49,649 nucleotides of DNA from CAZRAL01 sp964598005 (GTDB lineage Bacteria; Pseudomonadota; Gammaproteobacteria; Burkholderiales; Usitatibacteraceae): assembly GCA_964598005.1 (NCBI GenBank), contig CAZRAL010000014.1:1-49649 (forward strand), written 5' to 3'. The stretch's first letter is position 1, and each line of letters starts with the position of its first letter. Shown here one piece after another: positions 32,636-41,280 of this stretch. A model generated the notes under the pieces. It saw only the letters and a list, made by a program, of their open reading frames with translations, did no database searches and was not told the origin of the DNA. The translations under genes and the position numbers were made by a program.

Positions 32636-35600
32636 TCAATTCCCCTCGCCCTTCACTTCAAATTCGCCGACGAACACGCTTTCCGCACGGTCTTTGAGGC
32701 GCAGCGTAATGATTTCTTCGCGTTGCGCTGGCAGGCCAAACTTGGTAACCAGTTTCATTTGCAAGGTGGTCGGCCCGGTGATGTTCTGACGACGGTCGCC
32801 GTAATAATTGGCCTCGATTTTGTATTTGCCCGGCTTGGCGCGCTTCAATGAAAACTCTTCTGGTCCATAGCCGCCGGTAAAATCCAGCGACATCCGGCCG
32901 CCTTGATAAGTCAGCCGGTGGCCATAGAAGGCTTTTTCGCCATTGGGATCGGTCACCCATAAATCGATATCGGTATTATCGGCATCCCAGGTCATGATCA
33001 CGCGCAAATCCAAAGGCATGTTCTTGAGCAGGCGTGGATTGATGGCGCTGACATCGAGTTTGCCGGGTGCGGTCGCGATAATCGCATTCAATTCGGCCAG
33101 GGTAATCAACTCGATTTCCGGGAAACGTCCATGCCAGGGGCGAATCACCACTTCGTACAAGGTATCGACTGCTTTTTGCGTCTGTTTATCAGCCGCATAG
33201 GCCAGGCCCAGGTCGCGGTAGGATTGCGGTTCTTCGGGACTCAGTGCCAGCACTTTTTTGAATATGGGAATGGCCAAGCCTGGTTTGCCCGCCTGCACCA
33301 ACCGATAGCCCAGAATGCGCAGGATGTGACGGTTTTCCAGATCCATTTCGGCCAGATTGCTGAGAATGCGCACGCCCAGATCGGTTTGTTTTTTCTCGAA
33401 AAACAGGTCGGCTACATCGAGGTAAAACGCCGTGCTTTTCGGGAAGCTGGGGCGCTCATCGAGGTAGATACGATACCTATCCGCAGCGGCGGCATTGCGC
33501 AAGCGCGCGGCATAGGGTGCATCCGGACGCCATTTCTGCAACTGAATGGTGGGCGTGCTTTGCTGGCGCAAATCGCCTGAACTGGCTTTTTTGCTTGCCC
33601 AGCCGCCGCTCTTTTTTGCTAATTCTTCTGATGTCTGAACAGTAATTGGCGCTGCCGTTTCTACTTCAACACGTCTGATACTGCTGCCGGTAACTTCAAT
33701 TTTTTGTATGCCATTATCTCTTTCAAGAGCAGGGGACCTCGGCGCTCTCGAAGCATCTGTTGGTGCGGGGACCTCTACTGGCTGCGCGGTTGCTGCCCTG
33801 TAAGTTTCCGTGGCCTCGCTGGTAGTTTGTTCCCTGCGCCTTTCACCATCCCGACCTGATCTGGCCCTACCGCTAGGTGCGGGCACAGTCTGAGGCCTTG
33901 ATACGACTCCTGCTGTTACTTCAGCGATGTCTTGCCGCCCTGCCCCGCCAATCTTTAATTTCGCATCTTCAGATTTGGGTTTGTCTTTCGGAAAATCGCG
34001 ATTCCACCAGCTCAATTTTTCCTCGAAGCGACGTATGACTTGATCGAGATGCGATTTGCGATCATTGCTGCGTTGCAGCGTCGCATTACTCAACAAACGT
34101 TCGTACTCTGCGCGAAGCTCTGCCGGTGGCGCAATTTCATGACGCACATAATCTTCAATACGATCCAGAACGATCAATGAAGTCTCGCGCGTTACTAAGC
34201 GAAACTGTTGCCCCAACCGGCGAATTTCGGCGCGATTGAATTCGTATTCGCCTTCCAGTTCGGCCACACGCAAACGCGCCCATTGCGCTGCAGCTAACTC
34301 ACTATTCACGCGATCTGCACGCAACGGTATGTCCTGCGTTGTCGTTTTGCCATCTGGGTATTGGATTGTCAGGCGCAACGTGGTGGTGGCCTCGCTCAGC
34401 CGGCCGGCGACGGCAAGGCGCCCTTGCTCGGGATAAGGTGAGGCCAATACCAGCTGAGTGGCACCACTTGCTTCCATGCGCGTCACGCGTGCGGAGCGGT
34501 TTAATAACTTATCTGCTGCCTCAGCAGCGGTATTGGCAGTCAGATCGATGAAACGCCCACCGCTGCGGTGCGCAATGGTGCGCAGAAAAGTGGCATCGGC
34601 ACTGGTGGCCGCTGAAATCGCATAAAGCGGCACCCGTACAGTTGGGAAAGGACGATCTGAAAAATTGGCTAACCCGTCGCTGAAAATGAGGTATTCGCGT
34701 ACCGCTTCTTCGGGCATAAATGCGCCCAGATTGCTTGCGCCGTCATACACGGTGTTTGCCAATGCCTCGCGCAAGGCCCGCCAATCGCCATCGGTGATGC
34801 GGAACGTTTGCACGGCTTCGACCGTGTCGCGCACCCGCGTCAGGCGTACTTCGCCATTGCGCATTTTTTTGAAATACAAATCCAGCAAGGCAAATTCACG
34901 ATTATGGTCGCGCGCAGCACCACTGCCCGAACTATCCCAGACGATTCCTACCGATTTGGGAAGTTCACGCGGTGCATCGCGCGCAGTCAACGGCATATCC
35001 GCATAAAAATAATGCTTGCCTTCGACATTCTGGATATAGGCTTGTGGCCCAGGTGCAGCGGGAATTTCCAGATCGAGGCGACCGCGCCCGGCAAAATCCT
35101 TACGGCTTATTTCGGTATGAAATACATCGCCCTCCCGGGTAAATTTGAGCGCACTGAACAAATTGGAGTCCGAAGCGGGCTGTTTGCCTGATCCCGCGAT
35201 CTTCAGAGTCATGGAAAAGGCAGCGAGCTTGTCAGCGTATTCGACCGGCAGGCGGTACAGGTAGCCATTTTTACGTTCAGAGAGCGCTTCGGTGATACGA
35301 ATCACCACACGTTTTGTTCCCGCAGCGGGAATCGGATAAACACGCAATTTCAGATTGTTGCCTTGCGTGGCCTCGAGCAAGGCGGGGTCGATTCTCTGCC
35401 GGATCACTTCTTCGAAAACTGCTTGACCACGGGCTTTATCAACCGGCACTGCCTCACGAAGCGCGCCGTTCAATTCCATCGCAAAACTGGCCACACTTTG
35501 CCCATCCAGCAAGGGAAACTGCAACTCGCCTTCCAAAATCCGCCGATTGGGATTATAGAAGGTCATTTCAACCTCGGTTAACGCCAGGCGACCACTGATA

Positions 35601-35779
35601 TCGCCACGGATGCGCACCGATTGAAGCTCTACAGGCAACTCAGTGGATTGCGAGATGACCAGTTGCGGCGGCCGCCAGCCGTCTATCAGCATCGGACGTT
35701 TAGCGAATGTCGATGGAACGGTCAGGACTACGGCAACAAGCAGGAAGCGGAAAAAGATAGTGCGCACGATGTTCTCCAT
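32636..35779 (-). CDS. VIT-vWA-TPR-DUF2135 exported protein with TonB-box-like segment
   Basis: This 1047-residue protein starts with a signal peptide (about 1-26). A VIT domain follows (about 45-165; FYNPNRRILEGELQFPL, and ARGQAVFEEVIRQRIDPALLE). A von Willebrand A domain follows (about 270-430) with the MIDAS start D282-S-S-G-S286. After a Pro/Arg-rich linker, residues 691-720 read KIEVTGSSI...VE...P..V...EEL, matching the anti-sigma-like protein at 17 of 28 positions. Two or three TPR units (about 780-880) and a C-terminal DUF2135 domain (about 915-1030, WDADNTDIDLWVTDPNG) end it. VIT-vWA proteins usually mediate protein contacts outside the cytoplasm. It leads a four-gene same-strand run with the secreted protein, sigma and anti-sigma genes. 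Confidence 0.88.
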   Translation of the reverse strand: MENIVRTIFFRFLLVAVVLTVPSTFAKRPMLIDGWRPPQLVISQSTELPVELQSVRIRGDISGRLALTEVEMTFYNPNRRILEGELQFPLLDGQSVASFAMELNGALREAVPVDKARGQAVFEEVIRQRIDPALLEATQGNNLKLRVYPIPAAGTKRVVIRITEALSERKNGYLYRLPVEYADKLAAFSMTLKIAGSGKQPASDSNLFSALKFTREGDVFHTEISRKDFAGRGRLDLEIPAAPGPQAYIQNVEGKHYFYADMPLTARDAPRELPKSVGIVWDSSGSGAARDHNREFALLDLYFKKMRNGEVRLTRVRDTVEAVQTFRITDGDWRALREALANTVYDGASNLGAFMPEEAVREYLIFSDGLANFSDRPFPTVRVPLYAISAATSADATFLRTIAHRSGGRFIDLTANTAAEAADKLLNRSARVTRMEASGATQLVLASPYPEQGRLAVAGRLSEATTTLRLTIQYPDGKTTTQDIPLRADRVNSELAAAQWARLRVAELEGEYEFNRAEIRRLGQQFRLVTRETSLIVLDRIEDYVRHEIAPPAELRAEYERLLSNATLQRSNDRKSHLDQVIRRFEEKLSWWNRDFPKDKPKSEDAKLKIGGAGRQDIAEVTAGVVSRPQTVPAPSGRARSGRDGERRREQTTSEATETYRAATAQPVEVPAPTDASRAPRSPALERDNGIQKIEVTGSSIRRVEVETAAPITVQTSEELAKKSGGWASKKASSGDLRQQSTPTIQLQKWRPDAPYAARLRNAAAADRYRIYLDERPSFPKSTAFYLDVADLFFEKKQTDLGVRILSNLAEMDLENRHILRILGYRLVQAGKPGLAIPIFKKVLALSPEEPQSYRDLGLAYAADKQTQKAVDTLYEVVIRPWHGRFPEIELITLAELNAIIATAPGKLDVSAINPRLLKNMPLDLRVIMTWDADNTDIDLWVTDPNGEKAFYGHRLTYQGGRMSLDFTGGYGPEEFSLKRAKPGKYKIEANYYGDRRQNITGPTTLQMKLVTKFGLPAQREEIITLRLKDRAESVFVGEFEVKGEGN

Positions 35780-35972
35780 ATAAGGGGGAATACACCATTA
35801 AACGCGCGGATTACATTTTTGGGTTAAAAAGTAGAAAAGTTTTAATCCGCCGAATAATCAGCGTTTTCAAAAAATATTCGAGAAAGATTCAACGAAAACC
35901 AAAATGCATAAAGGTCAATTAAGCCAACAACACAGGTATGGGCAAAAATTCGCATTAGCGTGCTCATAAAAG

Positions 35973-36003
35973 GCAAAACGCGGCGTCAAGCACCGCGTTT
36001 TGC
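35973..36003 (-). terminator. Intrinsic terminator after the glycine-zipper lipoprotein gene
   Basis: GCAAAACGCGG and CCGCGTTTTGC form a perfect 11 bp stem around a nine-base loop. On the minus strand they are followed by CTTTT. It lies 17 bases past the stop at 36020. The rest of 35780-35972 shows no gene and presumably holds the VIT-operon promoter. Confidence 0.85.
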
Positions 36004-36019
36004 TTTTCAAACGAAATAA

Positions 36020-36487
36020 TTACCGACGCGAGACGCGTGTTGTGCCCTGGCCCGACAATATGCGAACCTGATCGCCCACACGAAACTCTTCATCTTTTTC
36101 CTGCGTAATCGCAATCAACTTGCCACTTTCGAGCCGCACCGTGACTTCTACACCTTTGCGATCCTTATTGGATTTTTCAATCGCCTGACCGGCAATGCCG
36201 CCCAAAACTGCCCCAACGACTGCACCAGCCGCATTGGCGCGGCTACCACCGCCTACTGTCGAACCGGCAATGCCGCCCAAGGCTGCACCTACCAACTCGC
36301 CGGTTCCGGTATCTTCGGTTTCAATGATTACGTCACGCACGCTTTCCACCACCCCCAAACGCACCGTCTGCTCGCCACGTGCCTGACTGCGTGTGTAACC
36401 ACCCCCACCTAGATTAGGATGGGCACAACCAGCCAAAACCATGCTCGAAGCAACAGCTCCGATTACGACCCATTTTTTCATGTTCAT
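36020..36487 (-). CDS. Outer-membrane lipoprotein with glycine-zipper (SlyB/Pcp-like)
   Basis: The 155-residue protein begins with a lipoprotein signal (VIGAVASSMVLAGC). A glycine-zipper 2TM-type region (about 65-105) has repeated GAALGGIAGSTVGG and GAVLGGIAGQA motifs. The C-terminus is a small beta domain (EVTVRLESGKLIAITQ, FRVGDQVRILSG). SlyB-type proteins stabilise outer-membrane proteins and respond to envelope stress. Its own strong terminator and a 30-base gap to the kinase gene suggest a separate or terminal cistron. Confidence 0.9.
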   Translation of the reverse strand: MNMKKWVVIGAVASSMVLAGCAHPNLGGGGYTRSQARGEQTVRLGVVESVRDVIIETEDTGTGELVGAALGGIAGSTVGGGSRANAAGAVVGAVLGGIAGQAIEKSNKDRKGVEVTVRLESGKLIAITQEKDEEFRVGDQVRILSGQGTTRVSRR

Positions 36488-36517
36488 GTTTATTTCCTTT
36501 ATAAAAAATTAACCCAA

Positions 36518-37453
36518 CTACCAAAGCGGCTCATTAAACGCCTGCATATAACGTGCGGCAATCTCTTCACGGGTGGGGGTATGCCCCTGCGGCCCGCGGT
36601 GTTCAATCTTCAAACTTCCCATGGTGTTGGCCAGACGACCTGTTTTTTCCCATGTCCAGTTATGTTCGATACCATAAAGAATGCCCGACCGGTAGGCGTC
36701 GCCACAGCCGGTAGGATCAATACGCCGATTTTCCCGAACGCTGGGAACAAACATTTCTTGTCCATCAGCATAAATCATCGAACCCTCTGCCCCCTTGGTG
36801 ATAAATAACGCTTTTACCCGGCTTGCCAGCGTTGCCAGCGTTTCACCTGTCTGCTTCATTAACGTATGCGCCTCATAATCGTTGACGGCGACATAGTCAG
36901 CAAGTTCGATAAATTGTTTCAAATCATTTCCATTAAACATCGGCATGGCTTGGCCGGGATCGAAAATAAACGGAATGCCTGCATCGTAAAACTGCTGGGC
37001 ATGCTGCAACATGCCATCGCGCGAATCAGGGGCGAGAATGCCTATGGTCACGCCTTTTGCATCGCTGACTTTGTTGAGATACGAGGAGGACATGGCGCCT
37101 GGATGAAAAGCGGTAATCTGGTTGGCGTTGATATCCGTGGTAATGAATGCCTGTGGAACAAAAGTTCCCGGGATGTGCAAAATATGCTGGCGAGAAATGC
37201 CCAGCCTGTCCAGACGTTCTGCATAGGGGCCAAAATCATCGCCGACCGATGCCATGATCAAGGGATCGCCGCCCAGCAATTTCAGGTTGTAGGCAATATT
37301 GCCTGCGGTGCCACCAAATTCCCGGCGCATATCCGGCACCAAAAAAGATACATTCAGTATGTGAATTTGTTCGGGCAGGATGTGGGTTTTAAATTGGCCC
37401 TGAAATACCATGATGGTATCGTAAGCAAGCGAGCCGCAAATCAGTACAGACAT
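36518..37453 (-). CDS. PfkB-family carbohydrate/nucleoside kinase
   Basis: The 311-residue ribokinase-like enzyme has the N-terminal signature FGGTAGNIAYNLKLLGG (PfkB signature 1). It has a catalytic C-terminal signature, DPTGCGDAYRSGILYGI, with Cys where Ala is usual (DPTGAGDAF). The catalytic Asp is kept. The family phosphorylates sugars or nucleosides with ATP; the closest type by recollection is the adenosine-kinase-like group of Betaproteobacteria, but the substrate is not readable. It lies between xth and the lipoprotein gene on the same strand. Confidence 0.9.
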   Translation of the reverse strand: MSVLICGSLAYDTIMVFQGQFKTHILPEQIHILNVSFLVPDMRREFGGTAGNIAYNLKLLGGDPLIMASVGDDFGPYAERLDRLGISRQHILHIPGTFVPQAFITTDINANQITAFHPGAMSSSYLNKVSDAKGVTIGILAPDSRDGMLQHAQQFYDAGIPFIFDPGQAMPMFNGNDLKQFIELADYVAVNDYEAHTLMKQTGETLATLASRVKALFITKGAEGSMIYADGQEMFVPSVRENRRIDPTGCGDAYRSGILYGIEHNWTWEKTGRLANTMGSLKIEHRGPQGHTPTREEIAARYMQAFNEPLW

Positions 37454-37573
37454 ATATTTACCATAACATCAATCAGGCCCTGATTATAACCACAGCGCAC
37501 TCATTGCCCGTTATGTGGAAAATCACTTTCAAAGACAACTTGTATTTTTGTTTGTTTGTTGAAATAAAGCAAT

Positions 37574-38338
37574 TTAGTCCAGTTCGACCACAACTGGCGC
37601 ATGGTCCGATGGACGTTCCAGTCGGCGTGGCGCAAGATCAATCACGCTGGATTTGCATGCCTTAACAAGATTTTCGGTAAGCAAAATATGGTCGATACGC
37701 AAACCAAGGTTACGTTTGAAACCGTTCATGCGGTAATCCCACCAGGTAAATTGTTTCTCGGCTTGCTCAAACAAACGAAAACTATCCGCCATACCAAGAT
37801 TCAACAGTCCTTTGAACGCGGCGCGTTCTGCGTCGGTGCACAGTACCTGGCCTTCCCATGCCTTGGGGTCATAGACATCACGATCGTCTGGGGCAATGTT
37901 GTAGTCTCCCAACAGGGCCACATCGCTGTACTCGACAATCTGCTGCTGAACATAATCAGTTAATGCATTTAACCAACGTAGCTTGTAGTGGTATTTATCG
38001 GAATCCACGCTTTGTCCATTGGGAATATAGACGCAGATCACACGCAAGCCGTCTATCGTTGCGGCAATAACGCGCTTTTGTTCATCTGCATAATCGGGAA
38101 TGGCCTTGCTGACATCTTCAGGCCGTGCGCGCGAAAGAATGGCCACCCCGTTATAAGTTTTCTGCCCATCGAATACAGCGTGGTAACCTACCTCCTCAAA
38201 TGCGGTGAGAGGAAACTTGGCATCCTCCATTTTCAGTTCTTGCAAGGCTAACGCATCGGGTTTATGTGCCTTTAACCACTCCAGAACGTGCGGCAGGCGC
38301 ACATTGAGTGAATTGATATTCCATGCCGCTAATTTCAT
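37574..38338 (-). CDS. xth: Exodeoxyribonuclease III
   Basis: The 254-residue AP endonuclease/3'-5' exonuclease incises DNA at abasic sites. Motifs MKLAAWNINSLNVRLPHVLEWL, LALQELKMEDAKFP (metal Glu), LLGDYNIAPDDRDVYD, RIDHILLTENL and the final SDHAPVVVELD (catalytic His) are all present. Its length is a little shorter than E. coli XthA (268), as usual for the betaproteobacterial form. The region upstream (38339-38806) has no clear gene. Confidence 0.97.
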   Translation of the reverse strand: MKLAAWNINSLNVRLPHVLEWLKAHKPDALALQELKMEDAKFPLTAFEEVGYHAVFDGQKTYNGVAILSRARPEDVSKAIPDYADEQKRVIAATIDGLRVICVYIPNGQSVDSDKYHYKLRWLNALTDYVQQQIVEYSDVALLGDYNIAPDDRDVYDPKAWEGQVLCTDAERAAFKGLLNLGMADSFRLFEQAEKQFTWWDYRMNGFKRNLGLRIDHILLTENLVKACKSSVIDLAPRRLERPSDHAPVVVELD

Positions 38339-38725
38339 ATGAGTTATATGGTTAAGTCGCCTACCTATGCAGGATTTTAGGATATAGAGTACTTAAGGAA
38401 AACGAGTGGGTAAGCTTGTGATGAAAACTGGCTGAAAAGCTCATGGATACTGGGCCCTCTGGTTTTTCAATGCAGTTTGAATTGGGCATCATGTTCAGGT
38501 AGCAATTTCTATCAAACGACTATCCAACACATACTTATTCCTGGTTTTCGCCTGCAATCTACCGTGCGTGGCGTCCTTGGTGATCCGGTGGCACGCGTTA
38601 TTACACTTGTCCACTGCTCAAAAAACGGCCTGCGGGGACTGCGATCGAACGCAATCTAGCCGATACGACTGGCGCACACGACTTGTTCGCAATCTAATCA
38701 GTGTTGTACATTGTGATTAAATAAT
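38339..38725. other. Gene-free interval between xth and kdsB
   Basis: No convincing gene was found on either strand. A short plus-strand frame at 38477-38659 has no ribosome-binding site or family motif. The interval presumably contains the xth promoter. It may hold decayed coding sequence that I cannot identify. Confidence 0.4.
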
Positions 38726-38809
38726 TGATGTTACGCGCAGGCGAAGCGGCTTCCCTATGAAAATGGCTTTTCCGGTAAAAATGTTTCTCCTCTGCAGTGC
38801 GTAACATCA
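38726..38809. repeat. 84 bp inverted-repeat element overlapping the kdsB stop
   Basis: TGATGTTACGC (38726-38736) and GCGTAACATCA (38799-38809) are exact reverse complements. Pairing extends outward with one wobble. The right arm includes the TGA stop of kdsB (38807-38809). It could serve as a terminator for the exbBD-lpxK-trm112-kdsB operon or be a small mobile element. Confidence 0.6.
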
Positions 38810-39577
38810 GTTAAATAAAATCTGCACCTTTTCCAGATCCTCTGGCGTATCCACTCCAGGAGGCAAAGCAGCTTCCCATAGCGTAACGGCAATCCGATAG
38901 CCATGATGCAAAGCCCGCAGCTGCTCAAGTGCTTCGAATTGCTCGACCGGAGCAGGAGGTAACATCGAGTATTTTTTTAGAAATGCGGCCCGATACGCAT
39001 AAAGACCAATATGGCGCAGGGCAGGCAATCCGGGAGGCAGCACTGAATGTGAAACAGCAAACGCATCGCGTGCATAGGGAATAGGGGCACGGCTGAAGTA
39101 GTGAGCATAACCTTGCTGATCGGTAACGACTTTCACCACATTTGGGCTAAAAAAATCTTCAGCATGGTGGATGGAATGAGCAGCTGTGGCGATGGCTGCA
39201 TCGGGTGTGGCGGCTAACCCGTGTGCTACTGCACGTATCAATGCAGGATCGATCAGCGGTTCATCGCCCTGCAAATTGACGACGATGCGCATATCGTCGA
39301 GCGCGAGTAAGGAAACGACTTCGGCCAGCCGTTCGGTTCCGCTCTGATGACCGGCGTGCGTCATCAGGCATTGCACCCCTACCGATTGGCAAGCTGCCAG
39401 AACGGCATGGTGGTCGGTGGCAACGACAACCTGCGCTGCGCCGCTTTGGGCCGCGCGTTCGGCAACGCGTATTATCATGGGCTTGCCCGCAATATCGGCA
39501 AGTGGCTTGCCCGGCAATCGCGTCGAGGCGTAACGCGCGGGGATAACAACAATAAAATCGCTGGCGGCTGTGCTCAT
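38807..39577 (-). CDS. kdsB: 3-deoxy-manno-octulosonate cytidylyltransferase (CMP-KDO synthetase)
   Basis: The 256-residue enzyme activates KDO with CTP for lipopolysaccharide inner-core synthesis. FIVVIPARYASTRLPGKPLADIAGKPMI, VVATDH and NLQGDEPLI are the nucleotide- and metal-binding motifs; HIGLYAYRAAFL is the KDO site. It ends an envelope operon exbB-exbD-lpxK-trm112-kdsB. Its stop codon lies within an 84 bp inverted repeat. Confidence 0.97.
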   Translation of the reverse strand: MSTAASDFIVVIPARYASTRLPGKPLADIAGKPMIIRVAERAAQSGAAQVVVATDHHAVLAACQSVGVQCLMTHAGHQSGTERLAEVVSLLALDDMRIVVNLQGDEPLIDPALIRAVAHGLAATPDAAIATAAHSIHHAEDFFSPNVVKVVTDQQGYAHYFSRAPIPYARDAFAVSHSVLPPGLPALRHIGLYAYRAAFLKKYSMLPPAPVEQFEALEQLRALHHGYRIAVTLWEAALPPGVDTPEDLEKVQILFN

Positions 39578-39626
39578 TTCTTAACTAAAGTGACAAGTTA
39601 CTCAATGGTAGCTGCAGATAAAATGC

Positions 39627-39815
39627 TCAAGCGATTTCTTCGTCCGCAGCCAACTGCCGCGCCTCTTCCTCCAGCATCACCGGGATGCCATCGCGAATCG
39701 GGAACGCCAACCGTGCAGCCTTGGAAATGAGTTCCGTTTTATCGTGCGACAAATGCAACGGTGCTTTGGTGAGCGGGCAAACCAGAATCTCGAGCAGTTT
39801 TGGGTCCAGTGTCAT
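39627..39815 (-). CDS. Trm112-family protein (YcaR-like)
   Basis: The 62-residue protein begins LDPKLLEILVCPLTKAPLHL and continues SKAARLAFPIRDGIPVMLEEEAR, the standard bacterial Trm112/UPF0434 pattern. In other lineages, Trm112 activates methyltransferases; the bacterial role is unsettled. Only one CxxxxxP-type Cys remains, so a zinc site is unlikely. It sits between lpxK (one-base gap) and kdsB, as in most Proteobacteria. Confidence 0.93.
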   Translation of the reverse strand: MTLDPKLLEILVCPLTKAPLHLSHDKTELISKAARLAFPIRDGIPVMLEEEARQLAADEEIA

Positions 39816-39816
39816 A

Positions 39817-40833
39817 TTAAGTCTTCCGTGCGTTTATATCGGTTAATCGTGTCAACGCCCATTGGACTAACTCATCGGGCAAAATGGCATCGATGTGCAT
39901 CGCCCAGAGCCGGTTATCGGTGCATGGAAGGCATTTTACCGCGTCCTTCTCAGTCATCAAAATTACCTCTGCCTTCGGGAAGGCAAGGTCTTGTGCCCGG
40001 TAGAGGTAGTGATCCGGAAAAACATGAGTTGATTGGCAAGCGATTCCCAAGCACGCAAGATGTGCAAAAAAACGCGGGGGATCTGCAATCCCGGCAATGG
40101 CCACCAAATGCTTGCCTGCTGTTTCATTCACAAATTGTTCGATGCCAATTTTCTGGCCTTGCGCTAGGGAAACAAACGATTCATTCGCCAGTTGCATACA
40201 AAATACCGGTGGCCCCAATTTGTTCAGTAAGGTAACGAGATCGTTCCGATCATCTCCTTCTTTGTCCTTGTTCAACACGATCGCATCAACGTGTGCAAGG
40301 CGCCCAATCGGTTCGCGCAAAGGACCCGCTGGCAAGCTCGCGCCGTTACCGAATCCCCGCCTCGCATCGACGACCGCAATTTCGATATCGCGACCCAAAG
40401 CATAGTGCTGCAAACCATCATCGCTCAGAATTACATCGACTTGTGGATATGCAGCACACAGTGCGCGTGCCGCAGCTGGGCGGTTTTTTTCTGACACAAC
40501 CGGAATATTCAGGCGATGCCGAATCAATTGTGGTTCATCGGCAAGATTTGTATCGTCGGCGCCAAATCCCCGGCTCACCACTCCCGGGGAATAGCCCGCC
40601 TGCTGCAAATGCTTTGCTAACGCAATCACTAACGGCGTTTTACCTGTACCACCAACAACGATATTGCCGACAACAATAACCGGCACACCGGCAGGATGGA
40701 TAGAAAAAATTCCCGCCCGATACAAAAACCGGCGCAAGGCGACAAGCAGGGCGAATAACCACGAGAGTGGACGCAGAACGATTTGCCACAGGCTATTTTG
40801 CTGCCATTCACGGGTAAACCACTTTTCCATCAC
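39817..40833 (-). CDS. lpxK: Tetraacyldisaccharide 4'-kinase
   Basis: The 338-residue membrane-associated kinase adds the 4'-phosphate to lipid A precursor. The P-loop VGNIVVGGTGKTPLVIAL and DDGLQHYALGRDIEIAVVDARRGFGNG are characteristic. One N-terminal hydrophobic segment (about 18-38) anchors it. The start could be either of two adjacent Met codons. It is 18 bases downstream of exbD. Confidence 0.96.
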   Translation of the reverse strand: MMEKWFTREWQQNSLWQIVLRPLSWLFALLVALRRFLYRAGIFSIHPAGVPVIVVGNIVVGGTGKTPLVIALAKHLQQAGYSPGVVSRGFGADDTNLADEPQLIRHRLNIPVVSEKNRPAAARALCAAYPQVDVILSDDGLQHYALGRDIEIAVVDARRGFGNGASLPAGPLREPIGRLAHVDAIVLNKDKEGDDRNDLVTLLNKLGPPVFCMQLANESFVSLAQGQKIGIEQFVNETAGKHLVAIAGIADPPRFFAHLACLGIACQSTHVFPDHYLYRAQDLAFPKAEVILMTEKDAVKCLPCTDNRLWAMHIDAILPDELVQWALTRLTDINARKT

Positions 40834-40851
40834 CAGGAGGTTTTGGCAGGA

Positions 40852-41280
40852 TCAGTTGGGGGATTTTGCTTGCGTGGTGAATGAAATCCGAGTGTATCCG
40901 GCGCGTCGAGCAGCTTCCATGATATTGATCACCGATTGATGCTGGGCCGCGGCATCGGCACCAATCGCGATAACAGGATCTTTCATCCCACCTGCCTGGG
41001 CCACTGTTTTCAAGGCATTCGCAAACCCTTCCACCCCAGTAAAAATGGTGGGCATACTGTTGATGGCATATTTGTTATTGGCATCGACGCCAATGTTGAT
41101 CACCTGGGGCCGATCGGGAGATTTTTCCGCTGTCGCTTCGGGAAGATTGATTTGCAGCTCTGCGTATTTGGAGTAGGTCGTCGTCACCATCAGGAAAATC
41201 AGGATCACCAGCAGTACATCGATCAACGGAATGAGATTGATCTCGGGCTCCTCACGAACGCGCCCTTTCCTGAAATTCAT
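40852..41280 (-). CDS. exbD: ExbD/TolR-family proton-channel subunit
   Basis: The 142-residue protein has one membrane helix (about 15-38, INLIPLIDVLLVILIFLMVTT) with the essential Asp, then a periplasmic domain. With ExbB it uses the proton gradient to energise TonB or a TonB-like partner. Its place in an operon with lpxK and kdsB, common in Betaproteobacteria, leaves its exact partner open. No tonB gene is in the window. Its start overlaps the exbB stop by four bases. Confidence 0.92.
   Translation of the reverse strand: MNFRKGRVREEPEINLIPLIDVLLVILIFLMVTTTYSKYAELQINLPEATAEKSPDRPQVINIGVDANNKYAINSMPTIFTGVEGFANALKTVAQAGGMKDPVIAIGADAAAQHQSVINIMEAARRAGYTRISFTTQAKSPN

Noticed and set aside
38477..38659. 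A 60-codon frame between xth and kdsB
   Set aside because: There is no ribosome-binding site and no family I can name. It may be decayed coding sequence, but this cannot be supported.
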